The translations under genes were made by a program, and so were the position numbers. A stretch of DNA of 5,150 nt from Thermacetogenium sp. UBA4966. GTDB lineage: Bacteria; Bacillota; DSM-12270; Thermacetogeniales; Thermacetogeniaceae. The notes under the pieces were generated by a model. That model worked only from the letters and a program-made list of their open reading frames with translations, was not told where the DNA came from and ran no database searches. The first letter of the stretch is position 1; the number at the start of each line of letters is the position of its first letter. Of the stretch, positions 1-5,150 are shown piece after piece. The DNA is taken from contig DHAA01000152.1 in NCBI GenBank assembly GCA_002397275.1, positions 1 to 5,150 of the forward strand, given 5' to 3'.

Positions 1-72
1 CGCCTAGGTCAGCGGAACAGAGTTTATATTGATGCAGGCGATTTTTTAGGCGCTATAGTTAGTTTTAACTAA
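1..72 (+). CDS. Possible C-terminal tail of an upstream gene
   Basis: Frame 1 is open from the window edge to TAA at 70-72 and reads RLGQRNRVYIDAGDFLGAI plus VSFN. The other two forward frames are closed early. Twenty-three open codons are easily random, and I do not recognise the peptide. If it is real, palindrome 58-73 overlaps its stop. Confidence 0.25.
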   Translation, partial: RLGQRNRVYIDAGDFLGAIVSFN

Positions 73-73
73 C
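58..73. promoter_or_regulatory. Palindrome, copy 1 of a twin operator-like element
   Basis: GTTAGTTTTAACTAAC is a perfect 7-base inverted repeat around a TT centre. It shares the frame TTAGT-N4-ACTAA with 354-371. It overlaps TATAGT (54-59), which sits 19 bases after TTGATG (29-34), so it could cover a -10 box. TTAG...CTAA half sites recall binding sites of DtxR-family iron or manganese regulators; that link is an inference from pattern and from the NEAT gene downstream. Confidence 0.5.
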
Positions 74-192
74 AGGGAGGGGGCAGCTCCATATGCCTGA
101 AAAAACGATTTTTACCATGTTTTTTTGATATTAAAAAAACTTTTTGATTTTTGTTGCAGGGGCGCAAATCCATTTATATTCGGCAAAAGTGC

Positions 193-214
193 CCGATAAT
201 TGCACAATAATCGG
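193..214. promoter_or_regulatory. Interrupted palindrome with Fur-like half sites
   Basis: CCGATAATTG and CAATAATCGG flank a CA centre. Outer CCGAT/ATCGG and inner ATTG/CAAT pair, with a single A-A mismatch in each arm. The GATAAT and ATAATC ends resemble Fur-family boxes (B. subtilis TGATAATNATTATCA), but spacing and centre differ. It lies about 35 bases upstream of the candidate -35. Confidence 0.3.
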
Positions 215-218
215 CTAC

Positions 219-238
219 TTGTTGCGGAGAAGCAACGA
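219..238 (+). other. Small hairpin upstream of the promoter
   Basis: GTTGC (221-225) pairs with GCAAC (232-236) around GGAGAA, and a further two pairs (one G-T) extend the stem. No T-run follows, so it is not a typical intrinsic terminator. Role unknown. Confidence 0.35.
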
Positions 239-247
239 AAATTCCGC

Positions 248-276
248 TTGACGTCGATTTAAGAAACATATTAAAT
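248..276 (+). promoter_or_regulatory. Candidate sigma-A promoter
   Basis: TTGACG at 248-253 matches the -35 consensus in five of six positions. With a 17-base gap, TTAAAT at 271-276 is a fair -10 (TAAATA one base later also fits), inside an AT-rich run. Transcription would start near 283, giving a leader of almost 300 bases. No better promoter was seen closer to the gene; TTGATA at 465 has no good partner. Confidence 0.4.
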
Positions 277-318
277 AATAGCTAGCTGGTATGTTATTAA
301 AAAATATCCAGTTCCAGT

Positions 319-403
319 GCGCTAAGCGATAAGCGCGTTATTTTAAGGCATTTTGTTAGTAAAAACTAACATCTCGTACCGAGACAAAACGCTCAATGGA
401 GTG
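319..403 (+). other. Cluster of hairpins in the predicted leader RNA
   Basis: Four short perfect or near-perfect stems follow each other: GCGCT/AGCGC (319-323 with 332-336), TGTTAGT/ACTAACA (354-371), TCTCG/CGAGA (372-384, loop TAC) and CGCTC/GAGTG (390-394 with 399-403, loop AATG, one G-T pair). The string lies inside the predicted transcript and ends about 175 bases before the gene. It could be a structured leader, but short stems like these also arise by chance. Confidence 0.3.
354..371. promoter_or_regulatory. Palindrome, copy 2 of the twin operator-like element
   Basis: TGTTAGT and ACTAACA flank AAAA, a perfect 7-base inverted repeat with the same arms as copy 1 but a different centre. 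It lies about 70 bases downstream of the predicted transcription start, so it could act as a DNA roadblock operator or as a hairpin in the leader RNA. Conserved arms with a changed centre suggest protein recognition of the half sites. Confidence 0.5.
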
Positions 404-528
404 GCCGCAAGGCAACAAGACAGAGCCGATTTGCAATTTCGTTTACTGGGGGTGGGTTGAAGAGTTGATAGTATCGTCGGGGAAAAATACCGTTTGATAT
501 AGCTTAAAGGCAAGAGACGGCAACTGGA

Positions 529-544
529 GCGCTGCAGCGCTGCA
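529..544. repeat. Tandem octamer GCGCTGCA x2 ahead of the RBS
   Basis: GCGCTGCA occurs twice head to tail. The overlapping 14-mer at 528-541 (AGCGCTGCAGCGCT) is a perfect palindrome and can fold into a 5-base-pair stem with a TGCA loop. It stands about 30 bases upstream of the Shine-Dalgarno in otherwise AT-rich leader. Confidence 0.7.
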
Positions 545-570
545 AAATTATCAGTATCGGATTATTCGGG

Positions 571-577
571 AGAGGAG
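571..577 (+). promoter_or_regulatory. Ribosome binding site of the surface-protein gene
   Basis: AGAGGAG is a strong Shine-Dalgarno match. It is 2 bases from ATG 580, 8 from GTG 586 and 17 from GTG 595, all in the same frame. Spacing favours GTG 586; codon identity favours ATG 580. The signal peptide is intact from either, so the choice changes the protein by only two residues. Confidence 0.75.
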
Positions 578-579
578 AA

Positions 580-3500
580 ATGCAAGTGATCCAAGTGATC
601 AAGGGACGATACATAAGAGAGGGAAAGCGGGTTATCTCTATTTTACTGGCGATCATCTTTGTATTCAGCTTTATGGCCGGCTCGCCTACGATGGCGTTGG
701 CCGCTGCTCCGGGCGCGGGAACGCAGACCGCGGACATACTGCCTCTGCAAGGTGAAGAGGACACAAGCCCTGCGATGGAAATCCCCGATATCAACCTGAA
801 GAAGGCGCTGCTGGACGCCTTGAAAGTATCGTATGGAAATGACGACGAGGCAGCGGCGGCCAAGATCACCGAAAACATGATGGAGAACCTGACGGAATTT
901 GATGCGTCGAATCGTGGCATTACGAATTTAACTGGGCTGGAAAAAGCAATAAACTTAGAGACATTGGATTTAAGCGGAAACGATCTTCAATGGCTGCTTC
1001 AAAATACATACTTTTTCACTTCTTACACTTATAAGCAAACATTCCCCAAATTGAAGGATATTGATTTAAGCGATTGCAACATTGGCGGAACCAGCAGTGC
1101 AAAAAACCGACTGAATTATTCTTTTGTCGGAATGTCCTCCATTGAAACTCTGGATCTGTCAGGAAATAATCTATCGGGCGTGGCTTATTTGGGTTACCCT
1201 GATCTATATGCCACAAATACGACTTATTCAAATTTAAAATGGGTTGATTTTTCAAATAATAATTTTAGCGCATTTTGTTTTGCCCCCACCGCAACTTTTG
1301 ACGCTCTGGAGAAAATCGACCTTTCCCAAAACAGGATATGGCTGGATGAATCCTCAAAAGGAGATGACAACAGCGGGGTATGGTATGGCGTCCTTTTGAA
1401 ATCTGATATTTTGAATAAAGTGGACTTTTCCGATCAGAAATCTTTAATGGAACTTCATGGTTTTGCATTAGACGGCGAAACTGATTTTCACCAGCATACC
1501 GCTAATATTGACAAAGAAAACAACATCATTGATTTAGGAAATGTTTTCAGTGACGCAGTCCGTTTCTCTATGGCTTACTATGGCGAATACGGCGCATTAA
1601 ACGTTCGTGTCCAAGAAGGCGATATCATTAAAATGATAGACAGTTCCACGGCATCCCCTTCCGTTCAACAGGAAAGCACACAAATTGTGCTTCAAAACTT
1701 GAACCCCGGTGAAAATAGCTATCATTTGACATTTACCCACGCAAATGGTGAGACAGCCGAGTATACACTGAAGGCAACCTTGGTGGCTGTCCCTGAGAGT
1801 GGTTCTCCTGACTCAGCAGGAATTAAGGACAGCGCCGTACAAAATGCGGTGTGCACGAAACTGAACAAAGATACCGCCACTTACGTTGTGTCGAAGGATG
1901 ATATGGCTTCTTTGACCGGCAAGCTTACAGTGACCGATTTGAAAAACGCAGAGGGCATTCAATATGCTACTGGATTAACGAATTTGAGATTGGAAGGAGA
2001 TGCTGTTCTGGCCATCCCATATTTAGGTAATTTAACTAAATTGACTACGCTGACGTTAAAGGGGGCGTTCACGTCGGTTCCGGGCATAGAAAAGCTGGAA
2101 AAAGTGACAACCCTCACGCTGAGTGGTCATACGGGAAGCGAAATAAAATTTTCAGCAGGCGCGGGATCTTATGCTTACGCGGGGAATTTTAAGACGCCTG
2201 ATCTCAGCAAAATGACCAGCTTGACCGATGTTAATTTGATTAGTACAGAGATGCAAACATCTGTGATCCTTGCAGCGCAAACGTTGAAAAAGGTTCAAGT
2301 GAATCCTGCAAAAGACGGCACTTTACCAAATTTAAGCGGAAAAACCATCAGCAACAGCTTGACCCTGATCCACCCAGATGCCCAAAAAGTGGTAAGCTAC
2401 CTGAAAGACATCACTTCCGTGGGCACCCTAAATTTACGGGGAATATCCGGTACTTTTTCCATGGATGGGTTAAAAGTTGGAAATGGGAAAACTACTGGCA
2501 ATATAACCATAAATGCAGATTGTAAGGATAATGATGTCACGCTTGATGTGAGTGGAATTCAAGCAAATACGACAAGCGGGAAAGTGCGCCTTACCCTTAC
2601 TACTGCGCATGCGGACGACCAGAAAACCATTTTTGTGCAAGGATCAACGGGAAGTATAGGATATATGGGCTTCGGCAGAGGAAAGTATATTCTGAAAGAA
2701 GGGTTTTCTCTCCCGGGTGTCAGCGAGTTAGATTTTTCAGATGGCAGCATAATGCTGGCCGCTTTTCCCTCGTCATTTTCTGATTTTGACGAATTGACCA
2801 AAATAAATGTAAAGACAAACGCTTTATATGAAAGTGTTTTCCCATCGAATTTTAACAACGCACCCAAATTGGGCAGCCTGAATTTTACAAATACCAATAC
2901 GTTAAAAATCGCGAATGATGTAGATTTTTCCAAGAGCCATAATATGACCACCCTATATTTCCATGCCAGCGGAGCGTTGGTCTTCCCCGGTAGCACATTG
3001 CCTGCAGAATTAAAAACCATCTATATAGAAGGCGGGGATTTAACTTGGTGTTCCTTTGATGATTTAGGCTATGAAAAGCTTCAAAATCTGGAAAGCCTGC
3101 GTATCGCCAACAGTGGGCTTCGAGAATTTCCGTCCAAGCTGATTAAGCAGCTTGTTAATTTAAAAGAGCTAAATCTCAGCTCCAATGAATATCCGGAAAT
3201 TCCGGCGGATACGTTTGATAATTCCATGAAGCTCACGTCAGTTTCCATTGGGTCATGGTTAAAGGTTGTCGACGAGAACGGCGCTGTTACATTGGCTCCA
3301 GGTACAGGGGCAGCCGCTGCTATAGAAAAACTTAAAACAAATAACCCCGATGTTTCTGTCACTGTTCAGGGCTTTACCAGTTTTGCGGGTGGTTCTTATA
3401 GTGCTTTAACTTCTTTGATAAGCAATATCGGAACTGTTTTAGGAGATCCTCTCAAAACGACCAGTTTGACGCTTTATGTTCCAGCAGGAACAAAGGCGGT

Positions 3501-5150
3501 TTCTATTATCCCCAAAGGTCTTTACAGTGATACGACGGTTACGGTCAATGAAAAGACCTATCAGAGCGGAGAAACCATTAAACTGCCGCTCAACAGTTTT
3601 AATGAATCCTTTATTCTGAATACATACAACGAGTTTACAAACTATGCAAATCAGCCAACGGAAACGCAGTATCATTTAACCGTAATACAAGGAGAAGTTA
3701 TGGATACGTTCCTTCCGCAGGATGGGGGCGTATATAATATGAATTGTCGTATTATGAAAATCGGTTCGGACACAAGTCATTCCATGGCCGATAATTATAT
3801 CCTGCATATAGCGGTAATACGATATCATGCTACCGCGGCAGAAGGCAAGCAATATGAAATACGCTTCACGACGATAAAGCCTGAATGGATTTCTGACATG
3901 CGTTATTACGACAGCGAAGGAAATCTTCAAACGGCGGACGTCATTGAAGAGAATGTAGCTGCGAATACGCGCACTTACCGTATTTATGCGTCGAATTTAG
4001 AAAATTATATTCGGATTACCCCTTATGTTGTTCCAATGGGTGGCTGGCCGGAATGCAATATCAAGCTTGATTTGACGTCGGTTGTAGATATTACTGCTTC
4101 CGTTGGCGTTGACAAAGCAGATTTGAACGCAACAATCCAAAAGGCTCTTAAGATCATGGATGAGCGCAATGTTTACACAGACAATAGCTATTCTGTTTTC
4201 ACGAAAGCCGTAGAGGACGCGCAAAAGGTCGCAGATCTCACGGTGCCAACCCAGTCTGCCGTGGATGATGCTGAAGTAGCATTGAACACTGCCATCGATG
4301 GTTTGACGATTGACCCCGGTAAGCTGGCCAACAAAGCCTCGCTGAAAACCGCGCTGGACGAGGCAAAGGTCATCAAACAGGACGGTCATATCAATACGGC
4401 GTGGAACGCATTACAGGATGCGATAGCAGATGCGCAGGCGGTATATGATACTCTGGATGCCATACAAAAAGAGGTGGATGCTGCCACAAAAACACTCAAA
4501 ACAGCCATCACGCTATTTAAAAACAGCGGCGAGTCCTCGACGCTGGATAAAGACAATTTAAAGGACGGCACATATACCCTGAACGCGGACATGATCAAGA
4601 TCAACCGCAAGGATAACTCCATGGCCAACGACGCCATCGGCCACAACGTGACGCTGACGGTGAAGAGCGGCGCGTACTATATCACCGTGGAATTCAAGGG
4701 CCTGAACATTGACGGCAGCTTTGGGTATCTGTCCCGGCTGAAATATTATGCTAAAGGCTTCAGCTACGATAATTACGGCAACCCGCAAGGGACGCTGCTC
4801 CCGGCCACAGTGCTCTCCCCTCAGCAAGACGATAACGGGAACGTGATCGTAGACCAGTATAACGACGCCGCTAACCCCTACCCTAAACAGCTGCAGTTCA
4901 CGCTGGTGAACAAAGCCGATTATGAAGACAATTACGTGCCCCTGCAGGTGTTCGTCCCCATCATGGAGGCGATCTCCGCGGGCAGCGGCACACAGGACGT
5001 GCTGATGCGGCTCGACTGGACGACGCTTAAAGAGCAGGAAGAGCCATCTGTGGACAAGAGTTCCCTGCTCACCAAGATAGACGAAGCCAAAGCCTGCCAG
5101 GCGCAGAAAGACAAGTACACAGACGATTCATACGCCGCCTCCGGCCTGGA
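580..5150 (+). CDS. Large secreted LRR-NEAT-FIVAR surface protein, 3' end beyond window
   Basis: The frame is open without a stop for 1523 codons and runs off the window, so the C-terminal anchor (SLH, sortase signal or other) is unseen. Residues 1-41 form a Sec signal peptide: basic K8-R17, a hydrophobic core at 18-33, and a probable cut after A39-L40-A41. Then come LRR block 1 with its cap (about 68-254), a beta-rich spacer (about 285-405), LRR block 2 with its cap (415-890), a cadherin-like beta-sandwich (963-1037), NEAT-like domain 1 (1038-1167), FIVAR modules (1178-1244 and 1248-1315), NEAT domain 2 (1326-1485) and the start of a third FIVAR (1492 on). NEAT domains in Bacillota bind haem or haemoproteins, and LRRs usually bind proteins, so a host-protein or haem-source binding adhesin is inferred. 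ATG 580 lies only 2 bases after GGAG; in-frame GTG 586 has better spacing (8 bases) and may be the real start. The coding frame is certain, the architecture likely, the function tentative. Confidence 0.93.
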   Translation, partial: MQVIQVIKGRYIREGKRVISILLAIIFVFSFMAGSPTMALAAAPGAGTQTADILPLQGEEDTSPAMEIPDINLKKALLDALKVSYGNDDEAAAAKITENMMENLTEFDASNRGITNLTGLEKAINLETLDLSGNDLQWLLQNTYFFTSYTYKQTFPKLKDIDLSDCNIGGTSSAKNRLNYSFVGMSSIETLDLSGNNLSGVAYLGYPDLYATNTTYSNLKWVDFSNNNFSAFCFAPTATFDALEKIDLSQNRIWLDESSKGDDNSGVWYGVLLKSDILNKVDFSDQKSLMELHGFALDGETDFHQHTANIDKENNIIDLGNVFSDAVRFSMAYYGEYGALNVRVQEGDIIKMIDSSTASPSVQQESTQIVLQNLNPGENSYHLTFTHANGETAEYTLKATLVAVPESGSPDSAGIKDSAVQNAVCTKLNKDTATYVVSKDDMASLTGKLTVTDLKNAEGIQYATGLTNLRLEGDAVLAIPYLGNLTKLTTLTLKGAFTSVPGIEKLEKVTTLTLSGHTGSEIKFSAGAGSYAYAGNFKTPDLSKMTSLTDVNLISTEMQTSVILAAQTLKKVQVNPAKDGTLPNLSGKTISNSLTLIHPDAQKVVSYLKDITSVGTLNLRGISGTFSMDGLKVGNGKTTGNITINADCKDNDVTLDVSGIQANTTSGKVRLTLTTAHADDQKTIFVQGSTGSIGYMGFGRGKYILKEGFSLPGVSELDFSDGSIMLAAFPSSFSDFDELTKINVKTNALYESVFPSNFNNAPKLGSLNFTNTNTLKIANDVDFSKSHNMTTLYFHASGALVFPGSTLPAELKTIYIEGGDLTWCSFDDLGYEKLQNLESLRIANSGLREFPSKLIKQLVNLKELNLSSNEYPEIPADTFDNSMKLTSVSIGSWLKVVDENGAVTLAPGTGAAAAIEKLKTNNPDVSVTVQGFTSFAGGSYSALTSLISNIGTVLGDPLKTTSLTLYVPAGTKAVSIIPKGLYSDTTVTVNEKTYQSGETIKLPLNSFNESFILNTYNEFTNYANQPTETQYHLTVIQGEVMDTFLPQDGGVYNMNCRIMKIGSDTSHSMADNYILHIAVIRYHATAAEGKQYEIRFTTIKPEWISDMRYYDSEGNLQTADVIEENVAANTRTYRIYASNLENYIRITPYVVPMGGWPECNIKLDLTSVVDITASVGVDKADLNATIQKALKIMDERNVYTDNSYSVFTKAVEDAQKVADLTVPTQSAVDDAEVALNTAIDGLTIDPGKLANKASLKTALDEAKVIKQDGHINTAWNALQDAIADAQAVYDTLDAIQKEVDAATKTLKTAITLFKNSGESSTLDKDNLKDGTYTLNADMIKINRKDNSMANDAIGHNVTLTVKSGAYYITVEFKGLNIDGSFGYLSRLKYYAKGFSYDNYGNPQGTLLPATVLSPQQDDNGNVIVDQYNDAANPYPKQLQFTLVNKADYEDNYVPLQVFVPIMEAISAGSGTQDVLMRLDWTTLKEQEEPSVDKSSLLTKIDEAKACQAQKDKYTDDSYAASGL
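583..600 (+). repeat. Tandem 9-mer CAAGTGATC x2 at the translation start
   Basis: Two exact copies encode Q-V-I twice (residues 2-7). The unit is a multiple of three, so copy changes keep the frame. Each copy contains an in-frame GTG, so the repeat creates two extra possible start codons. Confidence 0.85.
781..1341 (+). other. Domain block: N-terminal cap plus leucine-rich repeats 1
   Basis: Residues 68-103 (IPDINLKKALLDAL onward) look like the helical cap that precedes internalin-type LRRs in clostridial surface proteins. At least five repeats follow, with LxxLDLSxN-type cores at residues 126-136, 158-168, 188-198, 219-229 and 243-253 (for example LETLDLSGNDL and LEKIDLSQNRI). Spacing is irregular because loops of 10 or more residues are inserted between repeats. 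LRR blocks form a curved, usually protein-binding surface. The block sits directly after the signal peptide, so it would be the outermost part if the protein is anchored at its C terminus. Confidence 0.8.
1432..1797 (+). other. Domain block: beta-rich spacer between the two LRR blocks
   Basis: Residues 285-406 contain no LRR signature. They are rich in alternating hydrophobic/polar stretches, ending in a segment of the form NPGENSYHLTFTHANGETAEY followed by TLKATL. That ending resembles the last strands of cadherin-like or Ig-like beta-sandwich domains common in bacterial surface proteins (a long G-E-N loop, then an xYTLxxT strand). The assignment is by pattern only; a lone beta-sandwich that rigidly separates the two LRR blocks is the best guess. 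Confidence 0.4.
1822..3246 (+). other. Domain block: second cap plus long irregular leucine-rich repeats 2
   Basis: Residues 415-447 repeat the cap pattern of block 1 (IKDSAVQNAVCTKL, then a DDMASLTGKL helix end), so the cap-plus-LRR unit occurs twice. The repeats that follow are divergent: cores such as LTNLRLEG, LTTLTLKG, VTTLTLSG, LTDVNL, VGTLNLRG, VSELDFSD, LTKINV, LGSLNF, MTTLYF, LKTIYI, LESLRIANSGL and LKELNLSSNEY. Only the last few regain the consensus asparagine and a canonical length. Between about residues 590 and 700 the periodicity is hard to follow and may hide an inserted beta domain. Confidence 0.7.
3466..3690 (+). other. Domain block: cadherin-like beta-sandwich
   Basis: Residues 963-1037 follow the layout of the cadherin-like beta-sandwich family of bacterial surface proteins: a first strand (LTLYVPAGTKAVSIIP), a central TTVTVNEKTYQSGETIKLPL segment, and a final TETQYHLTVIQG strand. 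Such domains are spacers. Here it joins the end of LRR block 2 to the first NEAT-like domain. Recognition is by motif only. Confidence 0.5.
3691..4080 (+). other. Domain block: divergent NEAT-like domain 1
   Basis: Residues 1038-1167 line up by eye with the clearer NEAT domain at 1326-1485. Both have a DGxY strand (DGGVYNM at 1048-1054; DGTYTL at 1329-1334), then an S-M-A motif (HSMADNY at 1067-1073; NSMANDA at 1346-1352), then a YY pair (RYYD at 1108; KYYA at 1388), a VP-M segment and a closing IKLDL/MRLDW strand. The domain lies just before FIVAR 1. In the position of the usual NEAT YxxxY iron ligand it has GWPEC, with no tyrosine. Confidence 0.6.
4111..4524 (+). other. Domain block: two tandem FIVAR helical modules
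   Basis: Residues 1178-1244 and 1248-1315 each show the FIVAR pattern: DKADLNATIQKALKI, then YTDNSYSVFTKAVEDAQKV, then AVDDAEVALNTAIDGL for the first, and KASLKTALDEAKVI, then WNALQDAIADAQAVYD, then KEVDAATKTLKTAI for the second. FIVAR units are three-helix spacers or ligand-binding rods in Gram-positive surface proteins. A third begins at about residue 1492 (VDKSSLLTKIDEAK, then KYTDDSY) and is cut by the window edge, implying a repeating NEAT-FIVAR pattern further on. Confidence 0.8.
4555..5037 (+). other. Domain block: NEAT domain 2
   Basis: Residues 1326-1486 match the NEAT family: the opening LKDGTYTLNADMIKI, the S-M-A motif at 1347-1349, the NVTLTVKSGAYYITVEFKG strands, a long variable middle, the PLQVFVPIMEAI strand and the closing QDVLMRLDWTTLK. 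NEAT domains classically bind haem or haemoglobin at the cell surface. The usual tyrosine pair next to the last strand is missing: the equivalent stretch is GTQDVLMRL. That final LDWxxLK form occurs, as I recall, in NEAT-like domains of other clostridial multidomain proteins. At about 160 residues it is longer than the usual 120 or so. Confidence 0.82.

Larger units (their letters stand above)
73..579. other. Intergenic / 5' leader region without a convincing gene
   Basis: This stretch is AT-rich with several poly-A and poly-T runs (101-150) and no reading frame of credible length. It carries the palindromes, promoter candidate and hairpins listed separately. An 11-codon ORF at 93-128 with a GGAGGGG 9 bases upstream is the only translated candidate. 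No intrinsic terminator with a GC-rich stem and T-run was found. Confidence 0.6.

Noticed and set aside
97..150. A/T-run hairpin that could be a terminator
   Set aside because: The arms are only poly-A and poly-T (AAAAA CGA TTTTT) without a GC stem, so an intrinsic terminator is not supported.
465..493. Alternative promoter with TTGATA at 465-470
   Set aside because: At 17 bases spacing the -10 would be TACCGT, a poor match, and the better AT box at 495-500 is 24 bases away.
504..920. Minus-strand ORF of 138 codons overlapping the gene start
   Set aside because: It lies antisense to the signal peptide and cap region, has no recognisable domain, and the plus frame is clearly coding with a strong RBS.
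2559..3020. Minus-strand ORF of 153 codons
   Set aside because: It is a shadow of LRR block 2; the peptide has low-complexity hydrophobic stretches and no domain, while the plus frame carries LRR cores.
900..4300. LRR repeats considered as a DNA-level repeat array or CRISPR
   Set aside because: The periodicity exists at protein level only; there are no identical DNA repeats with regular spacers.
3997..4827. Several overlapping short ORFs opposite the NEAT and FIVAR segments
   Set aside because: They overlap one another and the convincing plus-strand NEAT/FIVAR coding frame, and show no motifs or ribosome binding sites.

Overview
The window is dominated by one very long plus-strand reading frame, open from about 580 to the window edge at 5150. 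It is preceded by roughly 500 bases of AT-rich, apparently non-coding leader. The frame encodes at least 1523 residues of an exported, multidomain surface protein, and the stop codon lies outside the window. NEAT-like domains, FIVAR helical modules, internalin-type leucine-rich repeats and a Sec signal peptide together point to a Gram-positive member of the Bacillota, probably an anaerobic clostridial or Paenibacillus-like lineage. The species cannot be named from this sequence.

Region 1-72: one frame is open to a TAA at 70-72 and could be the tail of an upstream gene, but support is weak. Region 73-579: no convincing gene. It holds two look-alike palindromes of the form TTAGT-N4-ACTAA (58-73 and 354-371), an interrupted Fur-like palindrome (193-214), a plausible sigma-A promoter (248-276), a run of small hairpins (219-238, 319-336, 372-384, 390-403) and a tandem octamer just ahead of the ribosome binding site. 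These features suggest a regulated gene with a long, possibly structured 5' leader.

Region 580-5150, in protein order: signal peptide; capped leucine-rich repeat block 1; a beta-rich spacer; capped leucine-rich repeat block 2 (long and irregular); a cadherin-like beta-sandwich; a divergent NEAT-like domain; two FIVAR modules; a second, clearer NEAT domain; and the start of a third FIVAR at the edge. The part list resembles the haem-acquisition LRR/NEAT surface proteins Hal and IlsA of the Bacillus cereus group, but the order differs. Both NEAT domains appear to lack the C-terminal tyrosine pair that holds haem iron in classical NEAT domains, so haem binding should not be assumed. Codon use changes along the gene: the signal-peptide end and the FIVAR2-NEAT2 end favour CTG and GAC, whereas the LRR body is AT-leaning, as expected for a mosaic gene.
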